Assembly: GCA_963971305.1 (NCBI GenBank)
Contig: OZ020303.1
Location: 64,294,867 to 64,358,866 of the forward strand
Length of the DNA: 64,000 nucleotides
Reading direction: 5' to 3'
Source: Arcuatula senhousia
Lineage: Eukaryota; Mollusca; Bivalvia; Mytilida; Mytilidae
How positions within the stretch are numbered: the first letter of the stretch is position 1; every line of letters starts with the position of its first letter. The position numbers and the translations under genes are program-made. Shown here one piece after another: positions 21,180 to 31,868 of this stretch. The notes under the pieces are model-generated. The model made no database searches. It was not told the origin of the DNA and saw only the letters and a list, made by a program, of their open reading frames with translations.

Positions 21180-23138
21180 TTGTACCAAACCGGCGTGTGT
21201 CTACTAAACGTGTCTACTATACCGGTTTACAGGTGCCCGAGGCAAATGCTAGAACGAATAGAGATGATATATATACATGTGAATCTTCAAATGCTTAAGT
21301 CTGGAATCAGTAACCCCATTTACAAGAAGGGTGGAAAACCAAAAGAGGAACCCAACTCATACCGAAAAATAACGGTAACAAGTACCATTGGAAAAGTTAT
21401 TGAGAAATTACACCTAACAAGAAATAAAGACTTGATACTCAAACAACAAAGTCGACTCCAGAAAGGGTTCACTGAGGGCGAATCACCGTCAATTGCAGGG
21501 CTTATTCTTACTGAACTGAAAATTGAAGCTAAAGAGAGCAAGAAGCCACTATTTATTGCGTTAACAGACGCACAGAAAGCCTTCGACATCGTCTGGCACA
21601 ACGGTCTCCTGAGAGAAATGAATAAAATAGGAATGTCCAATGAAAACTGGATGTTATTCAAGAACTGGTTCACTGATTTATCAACACAAATCAAATGGCA
21701 AGGGCAATTATCTAGATCTATTCAGGAACTTCAAGGAGTACGACAAGGGGGTGTATGGTCCCCCAGTGCCTATAAAGTATTCATCAACGCACTTCTAGAA
21801 TTATTTGAACAACACAGACTGGGAGCATGCATAGGCTCGATTTACTGCGGTGTCCCAACTGTTGCGGACGACTTAACACTAATCTCAAACAATCCAAACG
21901 AACTGCAAGTCATGTTAGATGTTCAGTCCACATTTGCAAACAAGCACCGATACATCATAAGTGCTCAAAAATCCTGTGTTCTCAAATCTGGAGCAACGGA
22001 AAAACTAAGTTGGACTCTTAATTGTGAAACACTGAAAACTCCTGAAAGTGCAGCACACCTTGGGATACAACGTGATAACTACTCAAAATTTGGCACCAAG
22101 GAAGTAGTACCAGCTAGAATCCAGACGGCTCGTCGCACTACATACTCTATGATGGGAGCAGGCCTGCACTGCTTAAATGGGTTAAATCCTAAAGCTTCAG
22201 TACACCTAATACAATGCTACATCATACCTAGACTTCTTTATGGCCTGGATGTCATCTGTCTCTCAAAAACTGACATGCATCAGATTTCAACCTATTTCAA
22301 CAAATTAATCAAGCAAATCCAACATCTCCCATTAAGAACTGCTACCTCCGGAGCACTGCTACTCCTTGGTCAAATTCCGATTGAAGCGGAAATTCACAAA
22401 CGCATTCTAAACCTATTCGGAAATATTGTGAGAAATGAGGGTTCAGTGGAAAGAGACATTTGTATCCGACAACTCGCAGCAAAATCTAGTACATCGAACA
22501 GCTGGTTCACGAAAGCCTCAGAATTACTACAATTCTACGAACTACCGTCGCCTCACGATCTTGTTTATACACCACCCTCTAAAATAGCTTGGAGAAAACA
22601 AGTCAAGATGACAATTCAAAACTACTGGATGACCAAGCTGAAAGCAGATGCCAGAGAGAAGTCTACACTGAAGCATGTAAACTTGGAAGACTCTAAACCA
22701 GGACAGGTCCACAATATCTGGGAAAATTGTAAAACACAACCCTATGCTGTAACTACAGCTTCTGTAAAATGCAAAATAGCTACTGGTACTTACACCCTAC
22801 AGGAAGACAAAGCAAGATTCAATAGGAAAGGTCAAGTGTCTCCAACGTGCAAACTATGCCAACAAGAACCCGAAGACACTACCCACTTTCTTCTGAAATG
22901 CAATGTCTTGAACAATGAACGTACATACTATCTTGAAAAGATTAGAACTGAATTGTTTAGTGGTTGTGATCATGATACTAGTTCAGAAATCATCACAGAC
23001 AGACGATTACTATTACAGCTCATTATTGACTGTACCAGATTCACATTCCTAAAACCAGAAATAACATCAAAACTTGAGTCTATCTCCAGAGCTATGTGTT
23101 TCCGTTTACACGTTAAGAGATCATCTCTACTTCAATGA
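21180..23138 (+). CDS. Non-LTR retrotransposon reverse-transcriptase ORF (5'-truncated element)
   Basis: One open frame of 652 codons ending in TGA. Reverse-transcriptase landmarks: NPIYKKGGKPKEEPNSYR (45-62), the first catalytic region LTDAQKAFDIVW (129-139), QGVRQGGVWSP (185-195), and VADD at 228-231 where YADD is usual. A C-terminal CKLCQQ...THFLLKC zinc-finger-like segment near residue 560 is typical of I/Nimb/CR1-like elements. No endonuclease domain and no ORF1 precede it. The first about 40 residues do not look like reverse transcriptase, so the true 5' border of the insert is inside or near the ORF start. The first methionine of the reported frame is a TTG-type or flank start (codon at 21180), so translation start is uncertain. 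Long and unbroken, so a fairly recent insertion or a selected copy. Confidence 0.85.
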   Translation: MYQTGVCLLNVSTIPVYRCPRQMLERIEMIYIHVNLQMLKSGISNPIYKKGGKPKEEPNSYRKITVTSTIGKVIEKLHLTRNKDLILKQQSRLQKGFTEGESPSIAGLILTELKIEAKESKKPLFIALTDAQKAFDIVWHNGLLREMNKIGMSNENWMLFKNWFTDLSTQIKWQGQLSRSIQELQGVRQGGVWSPSAYKVFINALLELFEQHRLGACIGSIYCGVPTVADDLTLISNNPNELQVMLDVQSTFANKHRYIISAQKSCVLKSGATEKLSWTLNCETLKTPESAAHLGIQRDNYSKFGTKEVVPARIQTARRTTYSMMGAGLHCLNGLNPKASVHLIQCYIIPRLLYGLDVICLSKTDMHQISTYFNKLIKQIQHLPLRTATSGALLLLGQIPIEAEIHKRILNLFGNIVRNEGSVERDICIRQLAAKSSTSNSWFTKASELLQFYELPSPHDLVYTPPSKIAWRKQVKMTIQNYWMTKLKADAREKSTLKHVNLEDSKPGQVHNIWENCKTQPYAVTTASVKCKIATGTYTLQEDKARFNRKGQVSPTCKLCQQEPEDTTHFLLKCNVLNNERTYYLEKIRTELFSGCDHDTSSEIITDRRLLLQLIIDCTRFTFLKPEITSKLESISRAMCFRLHVKRSSLLQ

Positions 23139-24057
23139 TGACGCCATGCTTGTGACAATTGAATGAAGTATTATGAACATTTTCTGTTTACTTGTATATA
23201 AACCAACCTCTTGGGAGGTCATGTACATTGGCATGAGTTTCTACATTTACCATTGCAGTCTTAAATTGTATACTGTGCTATATTCATGATAAAATAAGGG
23301 ATTTACACTGAAGAAATTCAGTGGTGCGCCTGACAAAGGTGGAATTTACAGAGAAGATGTAAGATGTAAGATCTTCCGCCGGGAGACAAAAACTCCCGAA
23401 TTTTTTACCGTTCTCCCGATTTTTTTTTTTTTTTGGAATCTCCCGCTTTTTCCAGACTTGACAAAATATATTAAATCAATCATGAAACATTTCCGGTGAT
23501 TTAGGGATTTGCCAATTAATTAGCCGTTGAATGCACAGGTAAAATAGATGTTAATTAAATGTTTATTGTCATTATTGACCTCATAATTGTATGAACAGTT
23601 GGATATTAATCAGAGAAGCCAGGTGTATTTGGCACACGCTAGTGCCCCCAATCAAAATTGAAATGTAATTTTAAAGAGCCTTGAAAATCTCCCGCGTTTT
23701 TGTCCAATCTCCAGCTAGAAAAATCAAAATCTCCAGCTTTGTCATGACGGATCCGTGACATGTATGTGTTTTGAAGGGAAAATCATCCATGAAACGAATC
23801 ATAATGGAAAAGGTATGAGAAAAGAAAATTGAATTAAAGAAAAGAAGGTGAGGAAGGTAGTATTTTCCTTTTTTTTTGTATGACAATATTTAAATGGAGG
23901 TCAGCGATTAAGTCCCTGTGTTTCAATTGACTGTCCTGTAACTTATATTGACTAAGCTGTGATTGAAATAGACTATTACAGTTTAATAATGAAGGTGGAT
24001 AGACCGGTCTTACGTACTTTTTTTCAGATAGATAATTTTCAATAATGACTGGACGTG
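23139..24057. other. Element 3' flank and CTCCCG-word repeat
   Basis: The first 200 bp are probably the 3' untranslated end of the reverse-transcriptase element. From about 23375 the words 'ctcccg' and 'tctcc.gc' recur (23385, 23405, 23445, 23690, 23710, 23730), suggesting an old repeat. No gene seen. Confidence 0.35.
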
Positions 24058-24480
24058 GTAATAGCGAGCATAGCTCGCAAGCGGGCACGAAGTGCCCGCT
24101 TGAGCGGAGAGCTCTACGGTATTTGTTTCCGCGAGAAATTTGCTAATGCTGATTTAGATTTTTTATGGTCCGGAAAGGGTTATCATTTTTACAGGTCCGG
24201 AGTGAATGTTAAAATAATTTATAAGAAAAGAAATAATGCTTAAAAAAAATAATAAATTGCGCTTTTTACAAGAAAATAATATTCTTAAATAATAAATACA
24301 CATAAGCTGCTCGTTTCGTCTTTTATGCATGTACGAAACTAACGTGTCTCGAAGCGTAATCGCCCCATACCATCTCGCCCCAAAATAAGCAAATGGAAAT
24401 TAAATGATAGCGATAGCCCTGAATGTCGACATTTAGAACAAAAAACGTAGTCCCTTTTAGCTATGCTCGCATTTAGGCAA
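24058..24480 (+). repeat. Repeat with two stacked hairpins at its start
   Basis: GCGAGCATAGCTCGC (24064-24078) and AGCGGGCACGAAGTGCCCGC (about 24080-24099) form two adjacent GC-rich hairpins in AT-rich DNA. The other end carries 'agctatgctcgcat' (about 24459). Ends that mirror each other suggest a small mobile repeat; non-coding. Confidence 0.5.
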
Positions 24481-24835
24481 TGCCTACTCCATATTATCTC
24501 AGAGAGTGTAAATTTCAACTTTGCACTTATAGTTTCAAATCAAGTCAACTTTATTTTAAGTCTGTACATTTAAAATATAAAATCAAGCTCTATATTGACC
24601 TAAGCTTATTTTCGAAAAAAAGGATCGGTTTTCAGTTTCAAGATTTTTGTTACGGTGGAAGGAAGGTTTTCTTAATCTGAATCTGATCTTAATCTGATTT
24701 GCAGTATTTTAGTAAAATCACATCGCATATTTTGGATTTCTGTAATAACAACATGACGCCACAGTCCTTCTTTTTTTTTAATGGCTATGAAACTGGCTAA
24801 ATTTCACATTATATTTCTTAATCAAATCCCATTTC

Positions 24836-25350
24836 GGTATTTTGGGTATCATTGTTCTATGCTCTTCATAATCATATGTTTTTGGCTTTTCAATATTTTT
24901 GGTAGAGCGCCTCTGATGAGTCTTGAATAGACGAAACGCGCGTCAGGCGTAGCAAAATTTAATGCCGTCTGGAACTTTGTTGTCATTTGAATTTGTAACA
25001 CCCGTGAAGGTTAGCGCTGCTGGTGGAGTTTTAATTCCCCGAGGTTAGCCCGCTCCAGCACCAACACTTTTGTGTTGGAGAACACATCAAAGCTTTAAAT
25101 TATTCGTTTAAATTTCAAAATTGTCTAAACCTAAGGTTCTTCCTACCCCAGACATAGGTTGACCATCTTAGTTTCAATTTGGTTCCTCATTTCGGTATTT
25201 TTGGTTTCATTGTTCTATGCTCTTCATAATCATATGTTTTTGGCTTTTCAATATTTTTGGTAGAGCGCCTCTGGTGAGTCTTGAATAGACGAAACGCACG
25301 TCAGGCGTAGCAAAATTTATTGTCTGGAACTTTGTTGTCATTTGAATATA
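24836..25350 (+). repeat. Mussel-type GACGAAACGCGCGTC repeat, two direct copies
   Basis: Copies at about 24836-24990 and 25194-25350 share 'ttctatgctcttcataatca', 'ggtagagcgcctctg', 'gacgaaacgcgcgtcaggcg' (second copy GCACGTC) and 'ctggaactttgttgtcattt'. Between them is the hairpin CCAACACTTTTGTGTTGG (25061-25078). From memory this GACGAAACGCGCGTC word is frequent in Mytilus transcripts; not checked here. Confidence 0.75.
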
Positions 25351-27552
25351 ATTGAAAATTTTTGATTTTTTCTGTATAAATTGACCAAGCAACTTCAAAG
25401 TTTCATCAAAATCTTACATTTTTAGCAATCACGTTTGTCATATATCCTTGTTGAAGGCCCAAGTTTTCCTTCAGAGTCTATTTCGAGATCTAGATCTAAA
25501 TATGAAGCAGACTTCCTAGAATCGAACAATGGGCACTAAATTGAAAATTGCTCAAAAGGTGCGAACAAGAGTTTTTATTTTTAATGTTAGTAAATAACAT
25601 ACAAACCATGCACATGCATATGATATCATCCTGTGAATCCATGTCATTTTTTGTAATGTGTCTAGGCAAATATTGAAACAGTAGCTAGTGGAAATACATT
25701 CATGAGGAGCGTGAACAATTTACCGATTTGTTTGGTGTTTTGCTTATCTTATGATAGAGTATTAGGTTTCATTACTATTATGACTGGAACGAGTTTCCAT
25801 AAAAATTATAACGAAACCGGTTCTCCGAAAATTCCTATATAGTAGAAGCAAATAAGTCTTACAAGCATGCCATTAACCACGATTAATAAATTGTTCAAGG
25901 GGAGATAACAAAATCCTAACAATCTGAGGCGGGAATGAAAAGAGAAATATTACATGTTTCATTGAATTTGAAGTATATTGTGTATGTTTATCAGAAATAA
26001 TGTGATAAAAAATATTACACGAATCGCTTTACAGTGCATTGATGTAACAATTTTGTTGCGCTTAGCCTTGGGTCCCATCTGTTTCAAAGGGTCCTCTCTC
26101 AATATCCATGATTCCCATGGCCAAGTTCTGAATGCATAGATACTTTTCCCTTGATTGGCTTGAAATTTCGGAATATCTCATTAACATATATTGCCTTATA
26201 ATATGTTTTAGGCATTGCTTAGCTGCGCATGCAATCACAGCATATTTATTATCATGATTATATCAATTGCTTTGAACATAAAAAAAAGGAAAGAAAAGAG
26301 GAGGAAATCTTAATTTAAATTGATAATCATATACAAACTTCTTTCAAACACTCCAAATTTAAACAAAACACAAACTACGCTGTGAAATCTGAAAAGGTGC
26401 CTGTGAGCGAGTGATGCTTCTCTCCAAATTTTGAATAAAGACTGACATACATGACATATTCAATGTACAAAAAGTAATGAAAAGTGCAAGTAAATTTATG
26501 AAATTATGTTGCTAGTAAATATTTGCCACACTTTATATTTTCAAACTGTCTTCCATGTTAAAAACACAAAATATATTTTTAGAACTATTATTATTCTTGG
26601 TGGACCTGTAATTTTGAGAAGCCTATCCAGACAAAAAAATCAATACAAACTGGATATGATTACCTTGAATTACCTGGAAAAGTAACAATAAGAAAAAAAA
26701 TCATTGTTTCCTGATGCAGGAAGACTAAGTAAAATGAAATCGTGTCATGGATGCGGACCCATTTTTATGAGAGTAATAATATTTAAACAGACCAAATGTA
26801 TTAACATGGGGTGGTATTATAGAAATGACGGTAATAAGCTGTTTCATTAAATGAATTTTCATGATCACAATTCAAGTCACAGGTGGTTTTAGTTAAAACA
26901 AAGGTAAAATAAACAATTTATGTGTTTTGAATTACAAAAACAATATAAAGAAATAAATATAAACGATCTTAAAAAATAGTTTATGCTTCTCTCACAAAAT
27001 GGTAATGGATTGTAAATAAATACAACATATTTTAAACGATGCTATGCATAAAAAAACTAATCAATAGGGTCTAGAAAATGTACGCAACATTAACAATTGA
27101 TGTTAAATAATTTAAAGATTGTAGATATTTCGGACATTTGTATGTCCTTCATCAGTATAATAAACAATTTTCAAACACAACGTAATAACCTTATTTAAAA
27201 CAGATCATTCTAAACAAACTAGTCAAAATCATGGCATTTCATTTATTGGTAATGTTGCATACCCTAAAGAAAGAAATATACATATTATTATTAATAAACC
27301 TATTTAAAACAACAAATTCATATAATCGGGTAACAATAAAAAAAATACTTATTGTTACTTCCAATAAAACAGGTCTGTTTCCATTAGACGTTTTTCCGTT
27401 AGTCCGTCCTATCGTTGTCCATGTTGTCAGGTAACAATAATTTTTCTTATTGTTACTTTTCCAGTGCCAAATTAATATTAGCAATTAGGCAAATTTTTTG
27501 CTCTATGCTCTCGCCAGCACTTTGTGTCCGTAACAAGCTGTGCTTGCTATAA
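25351..27552. other. AT-rich intergenic, no gene seen
   Basis: No coding exon, RNA gene or clear repeat array recognised. The word 'gtaacaata' recurs around 27340, 27430 and 27450 and hints at a degenerate repeat near the right edge. Confidence 0.4.
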
Positions 27553-28297
27553 TTAAGGATGTATTCTGGTCAAGTTTCGGGTCTCGTGAAATCTCATTTG
27601 GAAATAACTTGAAAATAATAAAAAATTTATGAACAATGGCGATGATATTTCAAAATATATGTTTACCATAAAATTGTGTACAAAAATTATAAATTTTTAA
27701 CAAGTAGTTTTGGAGTAATCACTATTTAAAAATTTAGGCCCTAAATTGCTGTGAGTTCAGGTTAGATTTTCTAAAAATAGGGGTTGGGGTGGAAAAAGTC
27801 GTCTCATGAAAAAAAACATTCACTAGTCATTCATTTTTGCTTCTTAAAACATTTGATTAGATATTTTTGCAATAAGAAACCACAGAACAAATGAAGTTTT
27901 AAGAAAATTGAGAAAATCAACATTTTGGGGGAAATTTAGAACCCTAAAATACATGAATATGGGACAAAACTTTCTTATATCCACACGTACATATGATTTT
28001 TGTTAGTTTGATATATTCATTTTTACCAGATACAACTTATCAGAAAGTATAAGAAAAAGTACTCTAAGTTGAATTTTTTTTCATGAAAATAGTCAAAATT
28101 TGGGCAAAAATGGCTAAAAATGAACAAAATCATCAAAATTGGTCATCTTTAAATGTCTGTAGCAAAGACAAATGCACAGCAACCTATGAATTATTCTTCA
28201 TATATTGACTTTATAGGGTCAGAACATTGCAAAAATCAAGGTTAGAAAAAAGTTTAATACTTTAAAATTTTGGCTCCTGACCAGAGTACATCCTTAA
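27553..28297. mobile_element. TTAA-flanked MITE (piggyBac-like), longer relative of 11142-11539
   Basis: TTAA at 27553-27556 and 28294-28297. The left end GGATGTATTCTGGTCA is matched by the complement of TGACCAGAGTACATCC on the right, 14 of 16 bases. Roughly 740 bp, AT-rich, no coding capacity. Confidence 0.8.
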
Positions 28298-28744
28298 CCG
28301 ATATGCATGTCTAGTAAATCTCAAGAACCCTAATGAAGATATATTCCATTAAGAATATGTTGAGACAAATATTTCATAGGAATGAACAATGGCTACTTAT
28401 AAACATGGTGGTGTGAATCTAATTGTATTAGATTTTAACATTTTTCAATTTATAACAAAAACTGAGTTTACATGAAAAACTAAATTTACATTTGTATAAG
28501 GAAGGTTTTACCATTTAACAGGTCAGGGGTATAAATATATACATGTAATAGGTCGTTGGCACTATATACATCAAGCTCTTATGATGGTATTTACATGTAG
28601 CAACAAATGGACTATATTTTTCATGAAGTAAAAAATAATTTGGAATTTTAATTTTTAGGGTTCTTCATTTTTCCAAATGATGGAAGTCCCAGGACTGCCT
28701 ATAAAAATTTTGAAAGTCGGGAAAACAAAATATGAATATGGTTG
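28298..28744. other. Unassigned AT-rich stretch
   Basis: No gene or clear repeat recognised between the TTAA element and the next dispersed repeat. Confidence 0.4.
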
Positions 28745-29060
28745 GGCCCAAAAAACTAGTTTAACCCCGCCACATATTACATGTGCCTGTCCTAAGCCAG
28801 GAATCTTTGACAAAGCTTTCGTTTGTACTTGTCTTTTTGATGTTTTCTGTTCCTTGTTTAAGAAGGGGGTCTATCTGTGACTATTTCAGGGCTGGATTTG
28901 AATTTTATGCATTTTATTTAGACCATGGGCCAATTGCAGAACCGCGAGCAGTGCCAAATGGCCTCGTTGAAGGCTGCTGGTGGTTGTCCATTGTGGTTTT
29001 TCTAAATTGCCGTTTGATTGTGGGTTGTGTCGCGTACACTTATTCCACATCTTATTATTT
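28745..29060 (+). repeat. Dispersed repeat, inverted partner of 9925-10530
   Basis: Near-identical to the minus strand of 9.97-10.31 kb (for example 'cctaagccaggaatctttga' and 'tgggccaattgcagaaccg'). The two copies lie 18.5 kb apart in opposite orientation. Open frames here have no recognisable protein features. Confidence 0.75.
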
Positions 29061-29129
29061 TCTATTTAATGCCTTATATTGTCCGGTTTGTATTTAACAA
29101 AAAAGGGATTTCTCAAGCTGTATGTGGTT

Positions 29130-29265
29130 AGGTTTGTCAGCTACCTGCCCAAGGTCGGTGGTTTCCATCAGGTACTACAGTTTCCTCCACCGTTAAAAAT
29201 TACCGCCCTACATGGCCCAGGTGCCTGGATAAAGGGTGGTAAACACCAACACACACACACACACT
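29130..29265 (+). repeat. Short dispersed repeat with (CA)n tail
   Basis: Contains 'cggtggtttccatcaggtac', 'tttcctccaccgttaaaaat' and 'ggtggtaaacaccaac', then a CA run at 29248-29264. A similar 'ggtaaaacaccaacttactc' end occurs near 54131, suggesting the same family. Confidence 0.5.
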
Positions 29266-29668
29266 TTATTGCCTCATTAGTGAGTCCCATGGTTAAGCCA
29301 TCTTTATTCAACCAATAATAAATGATTGAACTGTGTTTACACAGAAACTGGCTGAGGGTCAATGTTTGAACAACTATTAAATCAACACATTTAAGTTGGC
29401 AACGGCTTGGGTAATGGGATCGTTAATTGCAAGTAGCCTAGGTTGTATTAATCCCATTTGTATTTCCTCTTTTAAATTAATAAAAGATTAACACACCTTG
29501 TACAAAGCAAGAGTCCCCGGGATATGAAGGACCTTTACTATTCCTAATGAAGCTTCCAAAAAGAAAGAAAATCAGATTTGCTGCATCTTTGACTCAAGCT
29601 TGGGTCTTGGAGAACCCTGATTTTTGTTTATTTGATTGTCGCATAAATGCATTTCATGCTGGCCTTTT

Positions 29669-30335
29669 TTAGCTCATCTGGATCTAAGGTCCAGGGTGAG
29701 CTTATTACCATCACTTGGTGTCTGTCTTAGTCGTTGTCGTCTGTCGTCCCTTAACAATTTTTCAAAAATCTTCTCTGAAACTACTGATCAGAATTTAATG
29801 AAACTTGGTATGAATGGTCCTTAGGGTGTCTTGCACCAAACTTGTGTTTCGGTTTTTGATTCGTCAAAAAACATGGCTGCCATTACTAAAAATAGAGAAA
29901 AGCTGTTGCTTGCTTAAATGTTCAGCTCATTTAGCTCTACAAAAGCATTCAAAAGGTCGGAAGTTGTCAGATGACCCCTTATAGGGGTTATGCCCCTTAA
30001 AGGCAAAAAATAGTGTTTTTGGCCTATAAAATGAAAACTATTGCAGAAAAAAAAAGCTGTTGCTTGCTTTAATGTTCAGCTCATTTAGCTCTACAAAAGT
30101 CTTAATAGGGTCAAAGTTGTCAGATATCCCCTTTTAGGGGTTACAGCCCCTTAAAGGCAAAAAATAGTGTTTTTGGCCTATAGAATGAAAACTATTGCAG
30201 ATAGAGAAAAGCTGTTTTGGGGTTGAAATGACAAATATAGCATACAGAATGTAAAATTTTTCATTTATGTAAATGTTCTATGTGCCTAAGTAAGGTTTAA
30301 ATGTCTAATTAGTTTGATCTTGAATTTTGTGAAGT
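29669..30335 (+). repeat. Repeat with two ~160-bp units
   Basis: Starts 'tttttagctcatctggatct' and includes two direct units sharing 'ttcagctcatttagctctac' and 'ggcaaaaaatagtgtttttg'. The words 'attgcaga.agagaaaagct' and 'tggcctat.gaatgaaaact' also occur in the duplicated segments at 51.6 and 55.0 kb, so all belong to one repeat superfamily. Non-coding. Confidence 0.6.
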
Positions 30336-30344
30336 TCAGAAGTT

Positions 30345-31260
30345 TTTACCTGCGTCGCCGAAGGCGAAAGCAGGTCTAGTAGTCGGGTCACTCCGTCCGT
30401 CCGTCCGTCCGTCCGTCTGTCCGTCCCGCTATGGGGTGCCTGTCTTGTGTAATCTGAATATCAAAAACCAAACACTAGATCTTTCTGAAATTTTACACAG
30501 TGATTACATATATATTGAAGATGTGCACCTCCCGTTTTGGAGTCATTTTATAATTTCGTTTAGAAATAAGGGGCCCAAAAGGGGCCAAAAAAGCGACTTT
30601 TTTATTTGTTTCCACAATAAATTTTGTTTTGGTTGGCCAAATGCTATGAAACTTTACAGTAATGTTACTTACCATAAAAGGAAGAGTGGGGCTGATTTTG
30701 GGTGTCCCTGCTTTTTTCGTTTAGAAATTAGGGGCCCTAAAGGGACCAAAAAAGCAACTTTTTTTATTTGTTTCCACAATAACTTTTGTTCTGGTTGACC
30801 AAATGCTATGAAACTTACAGTAATATTACTTACCATAAAAGGAAGGGCATGGCTGATTTTGGGTGTCCCCGCTTTTTTCGTTTAGAAATTAGGGGCCCAA
30901 AAGGGGCAAAAAAAGCGACTTTGTTATTTGTTTCCACAATAACTTTTGTTCTGGTTGACCAAATGCTATGAAACTTTACAGTAATGTAACTTACCATAAA
31001 AGGAGGGGTAGGGCTTACTTTGAGTGTCTCCTCTTTTTTTGCTTTAGAAATTAAGGGCCCTAAAGGGGTCAAAAAAGCAACTTTTTATTTTTTTTCCACA
31101 ATAACTTTTGTTTCGGTTGACCAAATGCTATGAAACTTTACAGTAATGTTACTTACCGAAAAAAGGAAGGGTGGGGCTGATTTAGGGTGTCCCCTCTTTT
31201 TTTGTTTAGGAATAAGGGGCCCAAAAGGGGCAAAAATGTTACTTCTTTTATTTACGGTGC
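30345..31260 (+). repeat. Hairpin-headed repeat with GTCC run and about five ~160-bp units
   Basis: Opens with the hairpin 'cctgcgtcgccg'/'aggcgaaagcagg' (30350-30373), then an approximately 35-bp TCCG run (30387-30425), then about five units each with 'tgctatgaaactttacagta', 'cttaccataaaaggaag' and 'tttccacaataacttttgtt'. Units stay partly open in several frames but drift, so they are not coding. Confidence 0.75.
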
Positions 31261-31868
31261 AATTTATAATTTTTTTTACAAGTTAAGGGGAAAATAGAAA
31301 CTTTAATTTTTTTTTAATATTTTTAATATTGGGTTGCATGTGACAAATATGCTTTGTAAGTCCACCATAGGATGCAAGTGTAAAAAATTATTGACTGTCC
31401 ATATTGGGCCTAAAAGGTACATGGTTCAACGTTTTGCCATGCGACGCAGGGCCAGACATCGATTGGTCTTGTTGAATTCTTTAGGCTACTACATGCATAT
31501 TTCAATATTTGGTTGAAATTGGTGTCAGCACTGAAACTGCTACAGTCATACTGGTAGTTTGTGCATTGATATTGTAAACCAGGAAATTTTCACGACAGTT
31601 TTATTTTCGCAACTTTCCCATTGACAATGCAAGCGGGAAAAAGAAAGTGTGCATATTTGTTCACCATTGTTGTCTGTAAACAATAACATCGAGCACAAAT
31701 TTAAAACTGCACGATCTATAATCTGTCATCTTACCGTGAAAAAAGACGGTAAGAAAATTTCGGGGTTTACAGTACTAAAATGAAAAAAAAAATATTTTCA
31801 GTTACTGTGTTGTGATTGCATTTGATTATTAATTCTTTCTTTTTTATCTTTGCAGATGAGATGTCAAA
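31261..31868 (+). other. USP48 upstream flank with 5'-UTR splice acceptor
   Basis: The last bases before the start codon are 'ttcttttttatctttgcag' ending at 31854, a strong splice acceptor, so at least one 5'-UTR exon lies upstream and could not be located. A hairpin CTTACCGT..ACGGTAAG sits at about 31732-31755. Confidence 0.5.

Noticed and set aside
30456..31072. Series of open frames in the 30.5-31.1 kb repeat
   Set aside because: They follow the ~160-bp units and drift out of frame; not coding.
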